Source: DAOUBP01 sp964474695
Lineage (GTDB): Bacteria > Chloroflexota > Anaerolineae > CG2-30-64-16
Direction of reading: 5' to 3'
Assembly (NCBI GenBank): GCA_964474695.1
Contig: CAYYTK010000001.1
Location: forward strand, 186,001-250,000
Length of the DNA stretch: 64,000 bases
Below are positions 26,294-35,503 of the stretch, in pieces. Under the pieces are notes generated by a model that saw nothing but the letters and a program-made list of their open reading frames with translations, was not told where the DNA came from and did not search any database. Position numbers and translations under genes: made by a program. Numbering within the stretch: the stretch's first letter is position 1; each line of letters starts with the position of its first letter.

Positions 26294-27223
26294 ATGATCA
26301 AGATTTATAAAACAGGGGAGCAGGGCCTGGAGACCCTGGAGGAAACCACCAAGGGCTGCTGGATTAATGTCGTAGATCCGTCGCCGGCTGAGATGGCGTC
26401 ACTCCGCGACTTGGAGATTCCGCCCGAATTCCTCACGTATCCGTTGGACATGGATGAGCGTCCGCGCGTAGAGCGTGAGGATGGCTTCACCATGATCCTG
26501 TTGCGCGTACCCTATTACCAGGGACAGACTGTCGACGTGCCCTACACAACGATTCCGCTGGGCATCGTGATGGATGGTCAGTGGATCATGACCATCTGCC
26601 GGCATAACCATGACCTGCTCCAAGAAATGGCAGCCGGCCGGATGCGCGGACTGAGCACGGCCAAGCGGAATCGATTCATCCTGCAATTGTTGTTAGCGGC
26701 AGCCAACAGATATCTGATCTATCTGCGCGAGATCAACCGCAGCGTGGACGCCCTGGAGGATCAGTTGCAGATGTCGATGCAGAACCGGGAGCTGTTGGGC
26801 TTGCTGAAGTATCAGAAAAGCCTGGTGTACTTCACCACAGCGCTGAAGGCTAACGAGCTGATGATGGAACGGCTGCACCGCTCAGGTTTCTTCCGCACGT
26901 ATGCGGATGACGAGGATCTGTTGGAAGATGTAATCACCGAAAACCAGCAGGCCATCGAAATGACGAACATCGCCAGCAACATTCTCAGTTCCATGATGGA
27001 TGCGTTTGCCTCCATCATCTCGAACAACATGAACGTGGTGATGAAATTCCTGGCCGCGGCCACCATTGTGATCGCCCTGCCGACGCTGATCGCCAGCCTG
27101 TTTGGGATGAACGTCAGCTTGCCGCTTCAGGAGCATCCGTTGGCGTTTGTGTTTGTCTTGGCCCTCGCCCTGGGTGCGGCGCTGCTGGTCACGCGGCTGT
27201 TTATGAAGCGAAATTGGATGTGA
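26294..27223 (+). CDS. corA: CorA family divalent metal ion transporter
   Basis: 309 residues. CorA proteins are pentameric Mg2+/Co2+ channels of the inner membrane. The large cytoplasmic domain starts with GCWINVVDPSPAEMASLRD and holds a long helix region (residues 160-240, acidic and basic). Two C-terminal membrane helices flank the signature GMN at residues 271-273 (LFGMNVSLPL). The tail KRNWM is basic as expected. A ribosome site AGGAG lies eight bases before the ATG inside the base-paired stretch described for the leader. The gene stands alone. Confidence 0.94.
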   Translation: MIKIYKTGEQGLETLEETTKGCWINVVDPSPAEMASLRDLEIPPEFLTYPLDMDERPRVEREDGFTMILLRVPYYQGQTVDVPYTTIPLGIVMDGQWIMTICRHNHDLLQEMAAGRMRGLSTAKRNRFILQLLLAAANRYLIYLREINRSVDALEDQLQMSMQNRELLGLLKYQKSLVYFTTALKANELMMERLHRSGFFRTYADDEDLLEDVITENQQAIEMTNIASNILSSMMDAFASIISNNMNVVMKFLAAATIVIALPTLIASLFGMNVSLPLQEHPLAFVFVLALALGAALLVTRLFMKRNWM

Positions 27224-27275
27224 GCGGAGAGGAGTTTATGCGCGGCGTGCGGCATCCTCGGATGCCACACGTTGC

Positions 27276-28637
27276 TCAAGATAATGCAGCGGCCAGCGTT
27301 CTCTCCAGATCCGTCAAGCGCTGCTGGACTAATGTCAAGCCTTCATGTGCGACCTGCTGGATCTCGGGGTCGGGGTCGTTGGTGTGCTCGCGATAAGCTT
27401 CCTCTGCCTGGTGCAATGTCTGGCGCCAGGCGAACAGCGTGCCACGGTCAGCCGATGTCCAATCCTCGGCGAAGGTGCGGCTCGTTTGGAGAGAGTCGCG
27501 CAGCGCGGCCAGGCGCTGCTGTTGGTTCACGGGATCCAACGCTGACCTGGCTTGCGTGTTCTGCGGCAGACGGCAGATCACGCCATCCGGCGCATGGGTG
27601 AAGATCACCGGCGCGACCCAGCCCCGGCCGTCCGGGTTCAGCACCGACAACATCCCCCGCGCATAGGCCGTCGCCACATCCACCTGGCCCGCGTCCTCTC
27701 CGAGGCACAGGCGCTTATAGAACTCGCGCGCAAACAGCGCACCTGCCTCATCGGTGATCGAGAACTGCATCGCCACCACTGCCGGCACACCGTAGCGCAC
27801 CATCTGCGGCGCCAGCCCTTGAAAGGCGCGGCTGTCGTCCACCCTACCGCCGCGACAGGTGTTCAGCACCACCAGCTTGATGCTGCGGTAGTTGACCGCC
27901 AGCCGCGCGATCGCTCCGCTGTTGACCCAATCCATGCTGCCATCGGGTTTGTTCAGCCCCACGTAACCGACGCCGGCCATAAAGTCGCCGTGCCCGCTGA
28001 AATGGATGATGTCGTAGTTTCCCATGAGCAACGCATCGGCCAGGTCCGCACGGGTCACAATCCCGTCCAGGGCGCGTATGCGCAAGATCGAGGGCATGGC
28101 CGCCGCCACCCGTTCGAGATTGCGACGCTCCTGGGCCAGGTTCAGGTCGGGCGCGGCCGGCAGCACGTGCAGGAGGTTCAGCGGCAGTTCCGTCTCTTGC
28201 TGCGCCAGGCTGCCGAAACGGTTGGCCTGATCCAGGAAACGCACCAGCGGCGTGATGGGGGAGACTGCGAAGGCGTGATCACGCTCTGGGTCGTGCAGCA
28301 GTTCCCACGGCCAGCCTGCCAGTTCCGGCGCATCGACGCTCAGCCGCAAGCGCAGGCCGCACCCGCAGCGATCGGCGCGGTCCCACGCCAGGCGGAGATG
28401 GTTTTCGATAGGGCCGCCTGTGAGCCAACGAAACAACGCTTCCCCGGCGGCGCGCAGCTCTCCCTCCGTATCATCCAGCTCGGCCGTCTCAGCCACGGCC
28501 GCCAGCCTGGCCTGCAACTCAGGGTCAGGTGCGCGCTGCTCGGACGCTGCCCGCCCGATCTCGTCGCTGACGGCGGTGACGAGATAGCCGCCACCTTGCG
28601 CCTCGGAGATGGTGATGGTGAAGTCTTGATAGCGCAT
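27276..28637 (-). CDS. CHAT domain (caspase-like) protein
   Basis: 453 residues from the ATG at 28637, which has a GAGG site; the promoter at 28678-28706 excludes the longer frame starting at 28709. An N-terminal region of about 160 residues contains GWPWELLHDP, common before CHAT domains. The CHAT peptidase domain follows, with the catalytic His in YDIIHFSGHGDF and the Cys in LVVLNTCRGGR. The rest has AFQGLAPQMVRYGVPAVVAMQF, typical of the family (short form LAPQMVRYGVPAVVA). A C-terminal 70-residue helical tail is charged. CHAT proteases act as separase-like or defence effectors, but no partner gene is adjacent. Confidence 0.88.
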   Translation of the reverse strand: MRYQDFTITISEAQGGGYLVTAVSDEIGRAASEQRAPDPELQARLAAVAETAELDDTEGELRAAGEALFRWLTGGPIENHLRLAWDRADRCGCGLRLRLSVDAPELAGWPWELLHDPERDHAFAVSPITPLVRFLDQANRFGSLAQQETELPLNLLHVLPAAPDLNLAQERRNLERVAAAMPSILRIRALDGIVTRADLADALLMGNYDIIHFSGHGDFMAGVGYVGLNKPDGSMDWVNSGAIARLAVNYRSIKLVVLNTCRGGRVDDSRAFQGLAPQMVRYGVPAVVAMQFSITDEAGALFAREFYKRLCLGEDAGQVDVATAYARGMLSVLNPDGRGWVAPVIFTHAPDGVICRLPQNTQARSALDPVNQQQRLAALRDSLQTSRTFAEDWTSADRGTLFAWRQTLHQAEEAYREHTNDPDPEIQQVAHEGLTLVQQRLTDLERTLAAALS

Positions 28638-28677
28638 GGACGCCTCGATGACAGAATCGTCTAGTAATCCTGATATT

Positions 28678-28706
28678 ATTTTAGCATGAGGATGGCCGGA
28701 CGTCAA
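28678..28706 (-). promoter_or_regulatory. Promoter of the CHAT protein gene
   Basis: On the minus strand TTGACG (28701-28706) and TAAAAT (28678-28683) are 17 bases apart, with an extended -10 (TGCTAAAAT). The leader is about 35 bases. Confidence 0.7.
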
Positions 28707-28739
28707 CACAGGGGCCCGGGAGGGATGAAAATGCAGCCA

Positions 28740-28770
28740 TCTGCGTTCATCCGCGCTCGTCCGCGTTCCA
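28740..28770. repeat. Three degenerate 10-bp tandem repeats
   Basis: ATCTGCGTTC, ATCCGCGCTC and GTCCGCGTTC follow one another. Together with the hsdM fragment they occupy the 433-base gap between the CHAT and PAS genes. Confidence 0.55.
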
Positions 28771-28789
28771 TTTTCAGATCAGGGATGGG

Positions 28790-28981
28790 TTATGTCGCGT
28801 CCCGTTCCTTTGGGCCTGATGCTTTTACCGATAACGCGTTGGTATATTGCCGATAACTTGCCGATAAAGTCAGGCCCAGGACGGGGACGGAGTAGTCGGA
28901 GGACTTGTCCTTGGAGTTGGCGCGCAGCTCATCGGCCGCGTCCCAGAGGCGTTTCTCGATATCGGTGGTGTTGCCTGTCAC
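28790..28981 (-). pseudogene. Remnant of a type I restriction-modification methyltransferase (HsdM) N-terminus
   Basis: A 63-codon frame starting with GTG reads MTGNTTDIEKRLWDAADELR and then ANSK...SSDYSVPVLGL, close to the start of HsdM (DNA adenine methylase subunit of type I systems). Similarity stops after about 38 residues, where the DNA becomes TTGCCGATAA direct repeats and the expected LRYAD segment is missing. No catalytic motif, HsdS or HsdR gene is nearby. It is a decayed fragment. Confidence 0.78.
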
Positions 28982-29070
28982 ACCGGATCAACTGGACGTG
29001 AAGGCGATGATGCGATATGATGACTCCAGATCAATTGTCGAATTCAAGGGTCTTCAGGTGGGAGGCGCCC

Positions 29071-30531
29071 ATGCTCAATGAATCGATCCAGCAGCGCGCG
29101 GCGGCGCTGCGCCGCCGCGCAGAGGCGCGGGCCAAAGCCATGGAAAACACACAGCCCAGCGTCTCTACGCCCGAAGAGACCGACCGCCTGCTCTACGAGT
29201 TGCGCGTGCGCCAGATCGAGCTGGAAATGCAGAACGAAGAGCTGATCCGGGCGCAGGTCGAGCTGGCTGCATCGCGGGCGCGTTATTTCGGCCTGTATCA
29301 CCTGGCGCCGGTGGGCTATATGACGCTGAGCGAGAAGGGCTTGATTTTGGAGGCCAATCTCCGCGCTGCCAGCCTGCTGGGGTTGCCGAGTGACACCCTG
29401 GTCAGGCGGCCGCTGGCCCGCTTCCTCCTGCCCGCGGATTCCGAGGTTCTCCGCCGCTGCCACAAGCAGCTTTTCCGCACCGGCGAGCCGCAGGTGTGCG
29501 AGGTGGGCCTGCCCCCGCGGCGTAGCGGCGCGGCGATCACCTGGGTGCGCCTGGAAATGGAGTTGGCGCAGGATGAGAAGGAGCAGGCCACCGTCAGCCG
29601 CGTGATCTGCAGCGACGTCACTGAACGGAAGCTGGCCCAGGAAGCCCTGCGCGAGAGCGAAGCGCGCTATCGTTTGATCTCCGGCAACGCTGCGGACGTC
29701 ATTTGGCTGCTGGACCTGGCCGCGCAGCGCTTCACCTACATCAGTCCTTCGGTGTTCCGTTTGCGCGGCTACACCCCCGAGGAGGTCATGACACAGTCGA
29801 TCGAGGCGGTCATGACGCCTGAGTCCTACCAACTCATTTCACACGGGCTGCCCCAACGTTTGCGGGCGTTTGCTGCCGGTGATCCGGCCGCACGAGTGCA
29901 GACATTCGAAATCGACCAGGTGTGTAAGGATGGCTCGACTGTGCCGACCGAGGTCGTCACCACCCTGCTCACCGACGCGGCGGGTCAAGTCACCCAGGTC
30001 GTGGGCGTCTCGCGTGACATCAAGGCGCGCAAGGCGTTGGCCGCGGAGCTGGAACGACATCAGCTCCACCTGGAAGAACTGGTGGAGACGCGCACGAGCG
30101 AACTGCGCGCTCAGGTTGCCGAACGGATAGCGGCGCAGGCTGCGCTGGAGCGCAGCGAGGCCTGTTTGAGAGCGGCCGAGCGCATCGCGCACATTGGCAC
30201 GTTGGAACGAGACCTGACGACCCGCCAGATCTACTGGACGCCCGGTCTCTATGACATCTTCGGCATCGACCCTGCCACGCCGCCGGATGCTGCGCAGCAG
30301 ATGGCTCGAGGATTCATACACCCGGACGACGACATCATCGTCCAGACCGGGATCGATCGCGCCCTCGAGACAGCGCAACCCCAGGAGGGCGATTATCGCG
30401 TCATCCTGCCTTCCGGCGAGACGCGTATGTTCCATGGGATCGTCGTGGCCCAGCGCGATGCCGCCGGACGGCCGGTGCGTCTCCTGGCCACGGCACAGGA
30501 CATCACCGAGCAGAAAGCCGCAGGGGGCTAG
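29071..30531 (+). CDS. Multi-PAS domain sensory protein without an output domain
   Basis: 486 residues from the ATG at 29071, chosen for its GGGAGG site. After a basic coiled region (LRVRQIELEMQNEELIRAQ) there are three PAS/PAC units, at roughly residues 70-190 (YFGLYHLAPVGYMTLSEKG), 200-330 (RYRLISGNAADVIWLLDL, then VGVSRDIKARKA) and 370-486 (AERIAHIGTLERDLTTRQIYW, in short AERIAHIGTLERD). A coiled coil joins the second and third. The protein ends just after ATAQDITEQKAAGG, where a histidine kinase or GGDEF domain would normally start. No membrane segment is present, and the partner is unknown. Confidence 0.88.
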   Translation: MLNESIQQRAAALRRRAEARAKAMENTQPSVSTPEETDRLLYELRVRQIELEMQNEELIRAQVELAASRARYFGLYHLAPVGYMTLSEKGLILEANLRAASLLGLPSDTLVRRPLARFLLPADSEVLRRCHKQLFRTGEPQVCEVGLPPRRSGAAITWVRLEMELAQDEKEQATVSRVICSDVTERKLAQEALRESEARYRLISGNAADVIWLLDLAAQRFTYISPSVFRLRGYTPEEVMTQSIEAVMTPESYQLISHGLPQRLRAFAAGDPAARVQTFEIDQVCKDGSTVPTEVVTTLLTDAAGQVTQVVGVSRDIKARKALAAELERHQLHLEELVETRTSELRAQVAERIAAQAALERSEACLRAAERIAHIGTLERDLTTRQIYWTPGLYDIFGIDPATPPDAAQQMARGFIHPDDDIIVQTGIDRALETAQPQEGDYRVILPSGETRMFHGIVVAQRDAAGRPVRLLATAQDITEQKAAGG

Positions 30532-30552
30532 AGGCGCCCCGCCGGGATGCCT

Positions 30553-31320
<768 letters not shown>

Positions 31321-31362
31321 CTTTTTCTCCTCCGGCGTGGGTCAGGCTGACATGTAATACGA

Positions 31363-31398
31363 GATCCTTCGACTCCGCTGCGCTTCGCTCAGGATGAC
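31363..31398. repeat. Palindromic repeat of the ATCCTGAGCG...TCGAAGGAT family, intergenic copy
   Basis: The plus strand reads GATCCTTCGACTCCGCTGCG then CTTCGCTCAGGATGAC; the ends (ATCCT/AGGAT) pair. Related copies occur inside the ECF ATPase gene (61130-61178 and 61203-61248). It is followed at 31402-31450 by AATCCGCAATC-like tandem units. Confidence 0.75.
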
Positions 31399-31449
31399 GC
31401 ACAATCCGCAATCCCAAATCCGCAATCGCAAATCAAAAATCGAAAATCC

Positions 31450-32385
31450 CTAGTCCCCTACCAAGGCGCGCACGAAGAACAGCAGATTGGCTGGCCGTTC
31501 GGCCAGGCGGCGCATGAAGTAGGGATACCAGTGGGTGCCGTAGGGCACGTAGACGCGCACCTGGTGGCCGCGCCGCACCAGGCTGGCTTGCAGCTCGCGG
31601 CGGATGCCGTAGAGCATTTGGAACTCGAAATCCGAGGACGGGATGTCATGCTGGTAGGCGTAGGCGCGGGCGAAGTTGATCACTTCTTCGTCATGCGAGG
31701 CGATGCCGACGTAGGCGCCTTTGGCGCGACTCTCGGGTGACAGGCAGGTGCGGGCCAGGGTGTTGTACGCCTGGGTCACGCGCGGCCGTTCGCGGTGGGC
31801 GATGTCTGCCGGCTCATCATAAGCGCCCTTGCATAAGCGGAAATGGCCGATGCCTTCATCGATCAGCGCCGCCACATCGGCCGGGGTGCGATGGAGCGCG
31901 GCCTGCACGACGATGCCCACGTTGCTGTAGCGTTGGCGCAGCCGGCGGTAGAGGTCGATGGTGCGCTGGGTGTAGGGCGAACCTTCCATGTCGATGCGCA
32001 CGAAGTTGCCCAGCTCGGCGGCCCGGGCAACGATGCGGCTGACATTGGTGAAACAGAAGTCGGCGTCCAGGTCGAGGCCCATCTGAGTGAGCTTCACGGA
32101 GACGTTGCAGTTTGCCTTGGCCAGGAAGAGGGCTTCCAGGGCCGTCAGGTAGTCATCCGCGGCCGCCAGCGCCTCGGCCTCTCCGGCCACGTTTTCCCCC
32201 AGGTGGTCGAGTGTGGCCAGCATGCCCTGGTTATTGAGGCTCTGAACGGCTGAGAGGGCCTCGTCCAGCGTTTCACCCGCGACAAAGCGCCGCGCCATGC
32301 GGCGGGACATCGGGACGCGCACGATGAGGTCCTGAAGCGTCTTGTTCTTGGAGAGTGCGATCAGTGCGGTGCGCATGATGGGCAT
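31450..32385 (-). CDS. Proline dehydrogenase (monofunctional)
   Basis: 311 residues, the usual size of stand-alone FAD-dependent proline dehydrogenases. The enzyme oxidises proline to pyrroline-5-carboxylate at the membrane. The barrel carries NVSVKLTQMGLDLD, FVRIDMEGSPYT, VQAALHRTPADV and LCKGAYDEPADIA. The C-terminal substrate-binding signature is YVPYGTHWYPYFMRRLAERP, with both arginines. An AAGGAG site precedes the ATG. It lies 17 bases downstream of the RNase J gene and may be co-transcribed. No pyrroline-5-carboxylate dehydrogenase gene is nearby. Confidence 0.94.
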   Translation of the reverse strand: MPIMRTALIALSKNKTLQDLIVRVPMSRRMARRFVAGETLDEALSAVQSLNNQGMLATLDHLGENVAGEAEALAAADDYLTALEALFLAKANCNVSVKLTQMGLDLDADFCFTNVSRIVARAAELGNFVRIDMEGSPYTQRTIDLYRRLRQRYSNVGIVVQAALHRTPADVAALIDEGIGHFRLCKGAYDEPADIAHRERPRVTQAYNTLARTCLSPESRAKGAYVGIASHDEEVINFARAYAYQHDIPSSDFEFQMLYGIRRELQASLVRRGHQVRVYVPYGTHWYPYFMRRLAERPANLLFFVRALVGD

Positions 32386-32402
32386 GAGTCATCTCCTTAA
32401 AA

Positions 32403-34049
32403 TCAAACCTCCAGCACCAGGGGCAGCACCAACGGCCGCCGTCCGGTGCGATTGTAGCAGTATTGACTGAGCGCGTCTTTGATCTTGTTGCGCGCCGAAG
32501 ACGCGGCGCCCGGCATGCGCAGCACCTGCGCCACGCGCTCCTTGGCTCCCTCGAGCAGCTCATCAGCCTCGGCGACGTAGACGAAGCCCCGCGTGAGGAT
32601 CTCGGGCTCGCTGACCACCTCGCCGGTGGCGCGATCGATCGCGACCATGGCCACCAGGAAGCCGTCATTGGCCAGGTGTTTGCGGTCGCGCAGCACGGCG
32701 GCTCCCACATCACCGACGCTGAGGCCGTCCACCAGCACGTGCCCGTTACCGATCTCCGGGCCGGGCTGGATGCGCTCTGGCCACACCTCGATCGCCCGGC
32801 CACTCTCGACGATCGCGATGTTCTGCGACGGCACGCCCATCTCGCGAGCGATGCGTCCATGCAGCACCAGGTGACGGTACTCGCCGTGCATCGGGACAAA
32901 GAATTTCGGTCGCGTCAGCGACAACATCAGCTTCAGGTCTTCCTGGCTGCCGTGGCCGGAGACGTGGACGTCGGCGAGGTCCGAGTAGATGACATCCGCG
33001 CCCAGGCGGAAGAGATCGTCGATGATGCGGTTGACCAATTCTTCGTTGCCGGGGATCGGCGTGGCTGAGAGCACCACGGTGTCGGTCGGCATGATCTGGA
33101 GCTGTGCGTGTTCGTTGGCGGCCAGGCGCGCCAGCACTGCGCTGGGTTCGCCCTGGCTGCCGGTGCAGACGATCACGACCTGCTCAGGGGGCAGATTGTT
33201 CATCTCAGACGTGCTCAGCAGCTCCTCGTGGGTGATATCCAGGAACCCCAGGTTGATGGCCATGCGCACGTTGTTGATCATGCTGCGGCCGATCACGCCG
33301 ACGCGCCGGCCGTGCCGCCTGGCGAGCTGGTGCACCTGCTGGACGCGCGAGATATTCGAGGCAAAGGTCGCCAGGATAATGCGGCCCGGCGCGTTGGCCA
33401 TCACCTGTTCCAGCGTGGCGTTGATGCTCTGTTCCGACGGGGTGAATCCGGACGTGTCGGCGTTTGTGGAGTCGGACATCAGCAAAAGGACGCCCTGGTC
33501 GCCGATCGCGCGCAGCTTCTCTACATCGGTCAGCTTGCCGTCCACGGGGTGCGGATCGAACTTGTAATCGGTGGCATGCACCAGGGCGCCGATCGGGGTA
33601 TGCACCACCAGGCCGATGGCATCGGGGATGCTGTGGCAGATGTGGAAGAACTCCACCGTGAAACAGCCGAATGTCAGCCGATCGTCGGCCGTGATGGTGT
33701 GGATCTCGCTGTCCGCCAACAGGCCGGCTTCCTTCAGTTTGATTTCGGCCAGGCCCCGCGTCAGCGCGGTGGCGTAAACCGGTACGTCAAGGTAGCGCAG
33801 CAGGTAGGGTAGGGCGCCGATATGGTCTTCATGGCCGTGGGTCAACACAACCGCCTGCACCCGGTCCGCGCGCGCGGTCAGAAATGTGATGTCCGGGTAG
33901 ACCAGGTCGATGCCGAGCATGTCGCTTTCGGGAAACATCAGGCCGGCGTCGATCACCAGGATGTCGTCGCCGCATTCCAGTGCCATCATGTTTTTGCCGA
34001 TTTCGCCGAAGCCCCCCAGGGGAATAATGCGAAGCGGTGCCTCTGTCAA
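32403..34049 (-). CDS. rnj: Ribonuclease J
   Basis: 548 residues, starting with TTG behind AGGAGG. RNase J is a metallo-beta-lactamase/beta-CASP nuclease with endo- and 5'-3' exoribonuclease activity in RNA decay and maturation. Landmarks are PLGGFGEIGKNM, the zinc site LTHGHEDHIGALPY, HATDYKFDP, SDSTNADTSGFTPSE, CTGSQGEPSAVLARLA and VSGHGSQEDLKLML. The C-terminal domain is present (GFVYVAEADELL). It lies downstream of the tsaE-tsaB-rimI operon, separated by a 53-base gap with a perfect hairpin. Confidence 0.95.
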   Translation of the reverse strand: MTEAPLRIIPLGGFGEIGKNMMALECGDDILVIDAGLMFPESDMLGIDLVYPDITFLTARADRVQAVVLTHGHEDHIGALPYLLRYLDVPVYATALTRGLAEIKLKEAGLLADSEIHTITADDRLTFGCFTVEFFHICHSIPDAIGLVVHTPIGALVHATDYKFDPHPVDGKLTDVEKLRAIGDQGVLLLMSDSTNADTSGFTPSEQSINATLEQVMANAPGRIILATFASNISRVQQVHQLARRHGRRVGVIGRSMINNVRMAINLGFLDITHEELLSTSEMNNLPPEQVVIVCTGSQGEPSAVLARLAANEHAQLQIMPTDTVVLSATPIPGNEELVNRIIDDLFRLGADVIYSDLADVHVSGHGSQEDLKLMLSLTRPKFFVPMHGEYRHLVLHGRIAREMGVPSQNIAIVESGRAIEVWPERIQPGPEIGNGHVLVDGLSVGDVGAAVLRDRKHLANDGFLVAMVAIDRATGEVVSEPEILTRGFVYVAEADELLEGAKERVAQVLRMPGAASSARNKIKDALSQYCYNRTGRRPLVLPLVLEV

Positions 34050-34067
34050 GTAGTGCCTCCTGGCTAC

Positions 34068-34098
34068 AGAAACCAGGTTTCGGAGAAACCTGGTTTCT
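34068..34098. repeat. Perfect 14-bp palindrome of the GAAACC-AGGTTTC type (rimI-rnj gap)
   Basis: AGAAACCAGGTTTC (34068-34081) pairs fully with GAAACCTGGTTTCT (34085-34098) around a three-base loop. It shares the ACCAGGTTTC...GAAACCTGGT core with the terminator hairpin at 50161-50193. It lies between the stop of rimI and the start of RNase J and may reduce read-through, though no U-run follows. Confidence 0.75.
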
Positions 34099-34101
34099 CG
34101 C

Positions 34102-34776
34102 CTATGATTCGAAACAGCGTTTGAGCTTGTTCAACGCGTCCTGCCTGGCGCTGGCCAGGCGCTCTTGCAGGGCAGGTTCATCCAGCCGGGGCGTGGTCAT
34201 GATCAGCGCGGTCTCGCCGTCGCGGTAATAGGCCACGCGCTCCCCTGCAACGAGGAAGCCCAGCTTGTCGTAGAGCTTGATGGCCGGCGCATTGCCTGCG
34301 CGCACCTCCAGCGTGACGATCGCTGCACCGCGGGATTGCGCGGCAGCCATCAGCTCGAGCATCAGCCACTGGCCCAATCCGCAGCCGCGGTAGTCGGGAT
34401 GCGATGCGACGGTGGCAATATGCGCCTCGTCCACCATCAGCCAGAAGCCGCCCCAACCCAGGATCGGCGCCATAAGCTGCATCTCAGTTCCTGCCGGATG
34501 GTCCTCCGATGCGGCAACAGTGAGCACGGGCGCATCCTCGGCAGCGACTGTCGCGCCCGGAGGGACTGCACCCTGCTGCCAGTCGCCGGTGGCCCAGCCG
34601 GCGTCCGCAACGATCGCCGGCGCAGGCCGCACGGCGAGATAGGTCGCAAGCTCGTTTTTCGTCAGGTCAGACAGATACATGCGCCGGGTCCACGGCTCGG
34701 TGAAGATCTGGCGTTCCAGGAGCATGACGGCATCCAGATCATCCGGCGTCAACGGTGTGATGATGGGGAGAGCCAC
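34102..34776 (-). CDS. rimI: Ribosomal protein S18-alanine N-acetyltransferase-like GNAT (RimI)
   Basis: 224 residues from a GTG at 34776, chosen for AGGAGG eight bases upstream; this leaves 16 bases after tsaB. The GNAT fold shows LERQIFTEPWTRRMYLSDL at the start, the acetyl-CoA motif SHPDYRGCGLGQWLMLELM, and VTLEVRAGNAPAIKLYDKLGF (LEVRAGNAPAIKLYDKLGF). RimI acetylates protein N-termini, classically ribosomal protein S18. About 50 extra residues rich in Ala, Pro and Gly sit in the middle, making it longer than the usual 150 residues. Its place after tsaE and tsaB supports the name. Confidence 0.87.
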   Translation of the reverse strand: MALPIITPLTPDDLDAVMLLERQIFTEPWTRRMYLSDLTKNELATYLAVRPAPAIVADAGWATGDWQQGAVPPGATVAAEDAPVLTVAASEDHPAGTEMQLMAPILGWGGFWLMVDEAHIATVASHPDYRGCGLGQWLMLELMAAAQSRGAAIVTLEVRAGNAPAIKLYDKLGFLVAGERVAYYRDGETALIMTTPRLDEPALQERLASARQDALNKLKRCFES

Positions 34777-34792
34777 TCCGCGATCCTCCTGC

Positions 34793-35497
34793 TCAAACCT
34801 TGGCCGGCTGCGCACCGTCGGGCTGCTGCGCATAGATGGGGCTGAGGCTGGCAACATCGTCAGCTTCGCCGTTGAGATATCTTTGCCATGCGAGCTCGGC
34901 GAGATAACCGGGCCGGCGCATCGCCAGGGCGGGCGGCAGAAAGTGAGTGCACCCCTTTCCTGCGCACTGCGCCAAGGTTTCCCGGTCGGCCGGCGACACC
35001 TCGCCCACGAACAGGGTGGGTCGTGCCGCCCAGCCTGCGTCGGCGATGCGCGCCGCGATTTCCGCGGCCGTCGCCAACGCGGCCGGCTCCTGGGCTGTCC
35101 AGCCGCCCGTGCCGTGTGCGTAGGCGGCCCAAAAGACCCGGCCGCGGCCGGCCTGTACCAGCGCGGTCACCGGCAGCGGTTGGAACCGCTGGGGATAGGC
35201 GGTGAACTCCAGCGTCGGCACGCCGATCAGGGTCAATCCGTGCACCAGGGCCAGCCCCTTGGCCGCGGCCAGGCCCACCCTGAGCCCGGTGAACGAGCCC
35301 GGCCCCAGCGCCACCCCGATGGCGTTCAGGTCGCGGCCGGACACCCCCGCTTGCGCCAGCATATGGGCGATCGCGGGCACCAGTTCCTCGGTATGGCGAT
35401 TCGCAGACTGCCAGGTGAATTCGGCCAGCAGCCCGCGCGCGCTGTCATAAAGCGCGATCCCGGCCTGGCGGGTTGACGTGTCCAATGCTAGTAGCAT
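34793..35497 (-). CDS. tsaB: tRNA threonylcarbamoyladenosine biosynthesis protein TsaB
   Basis: 234 residues. TsaB is the partner of TsaD in making t6A37 on ANN-reading tRNAs. The ASKHA fold begins LLALDTSTRQAGIALYDSA, and the family landmark GVALGPGSFTGLRVGLAAAKGLA is present (short form GPGSFTGLRVGLA). The start lies 6 bases after the stop of tsaE. TsaC and TsaD genes are not in the window. Confidence 0.94.
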   Translation of the reverse strand: MLLALDTSTRQAGIALYDSARGLLAEFTWQSANRHTEELVPAIAHMLAQAGVSGRDLNAIGVALGPGSFTGLRVGLAAAKGLALVHGLTLIGVPTLEFTAYPQRFQPLPVTALVQAGRGRVFWAAYAHGTGGWTAQEPAALATAAEIAARIADAGWAARPTLFVGEVSPADRETLAQCAGKGCTHFLPPALAMRRPGYLAELAWQRYLNGEADDVASLSPIYAQQPDGAQPAKV

Positions 35498-35503
35498 GAT
35501 ATC

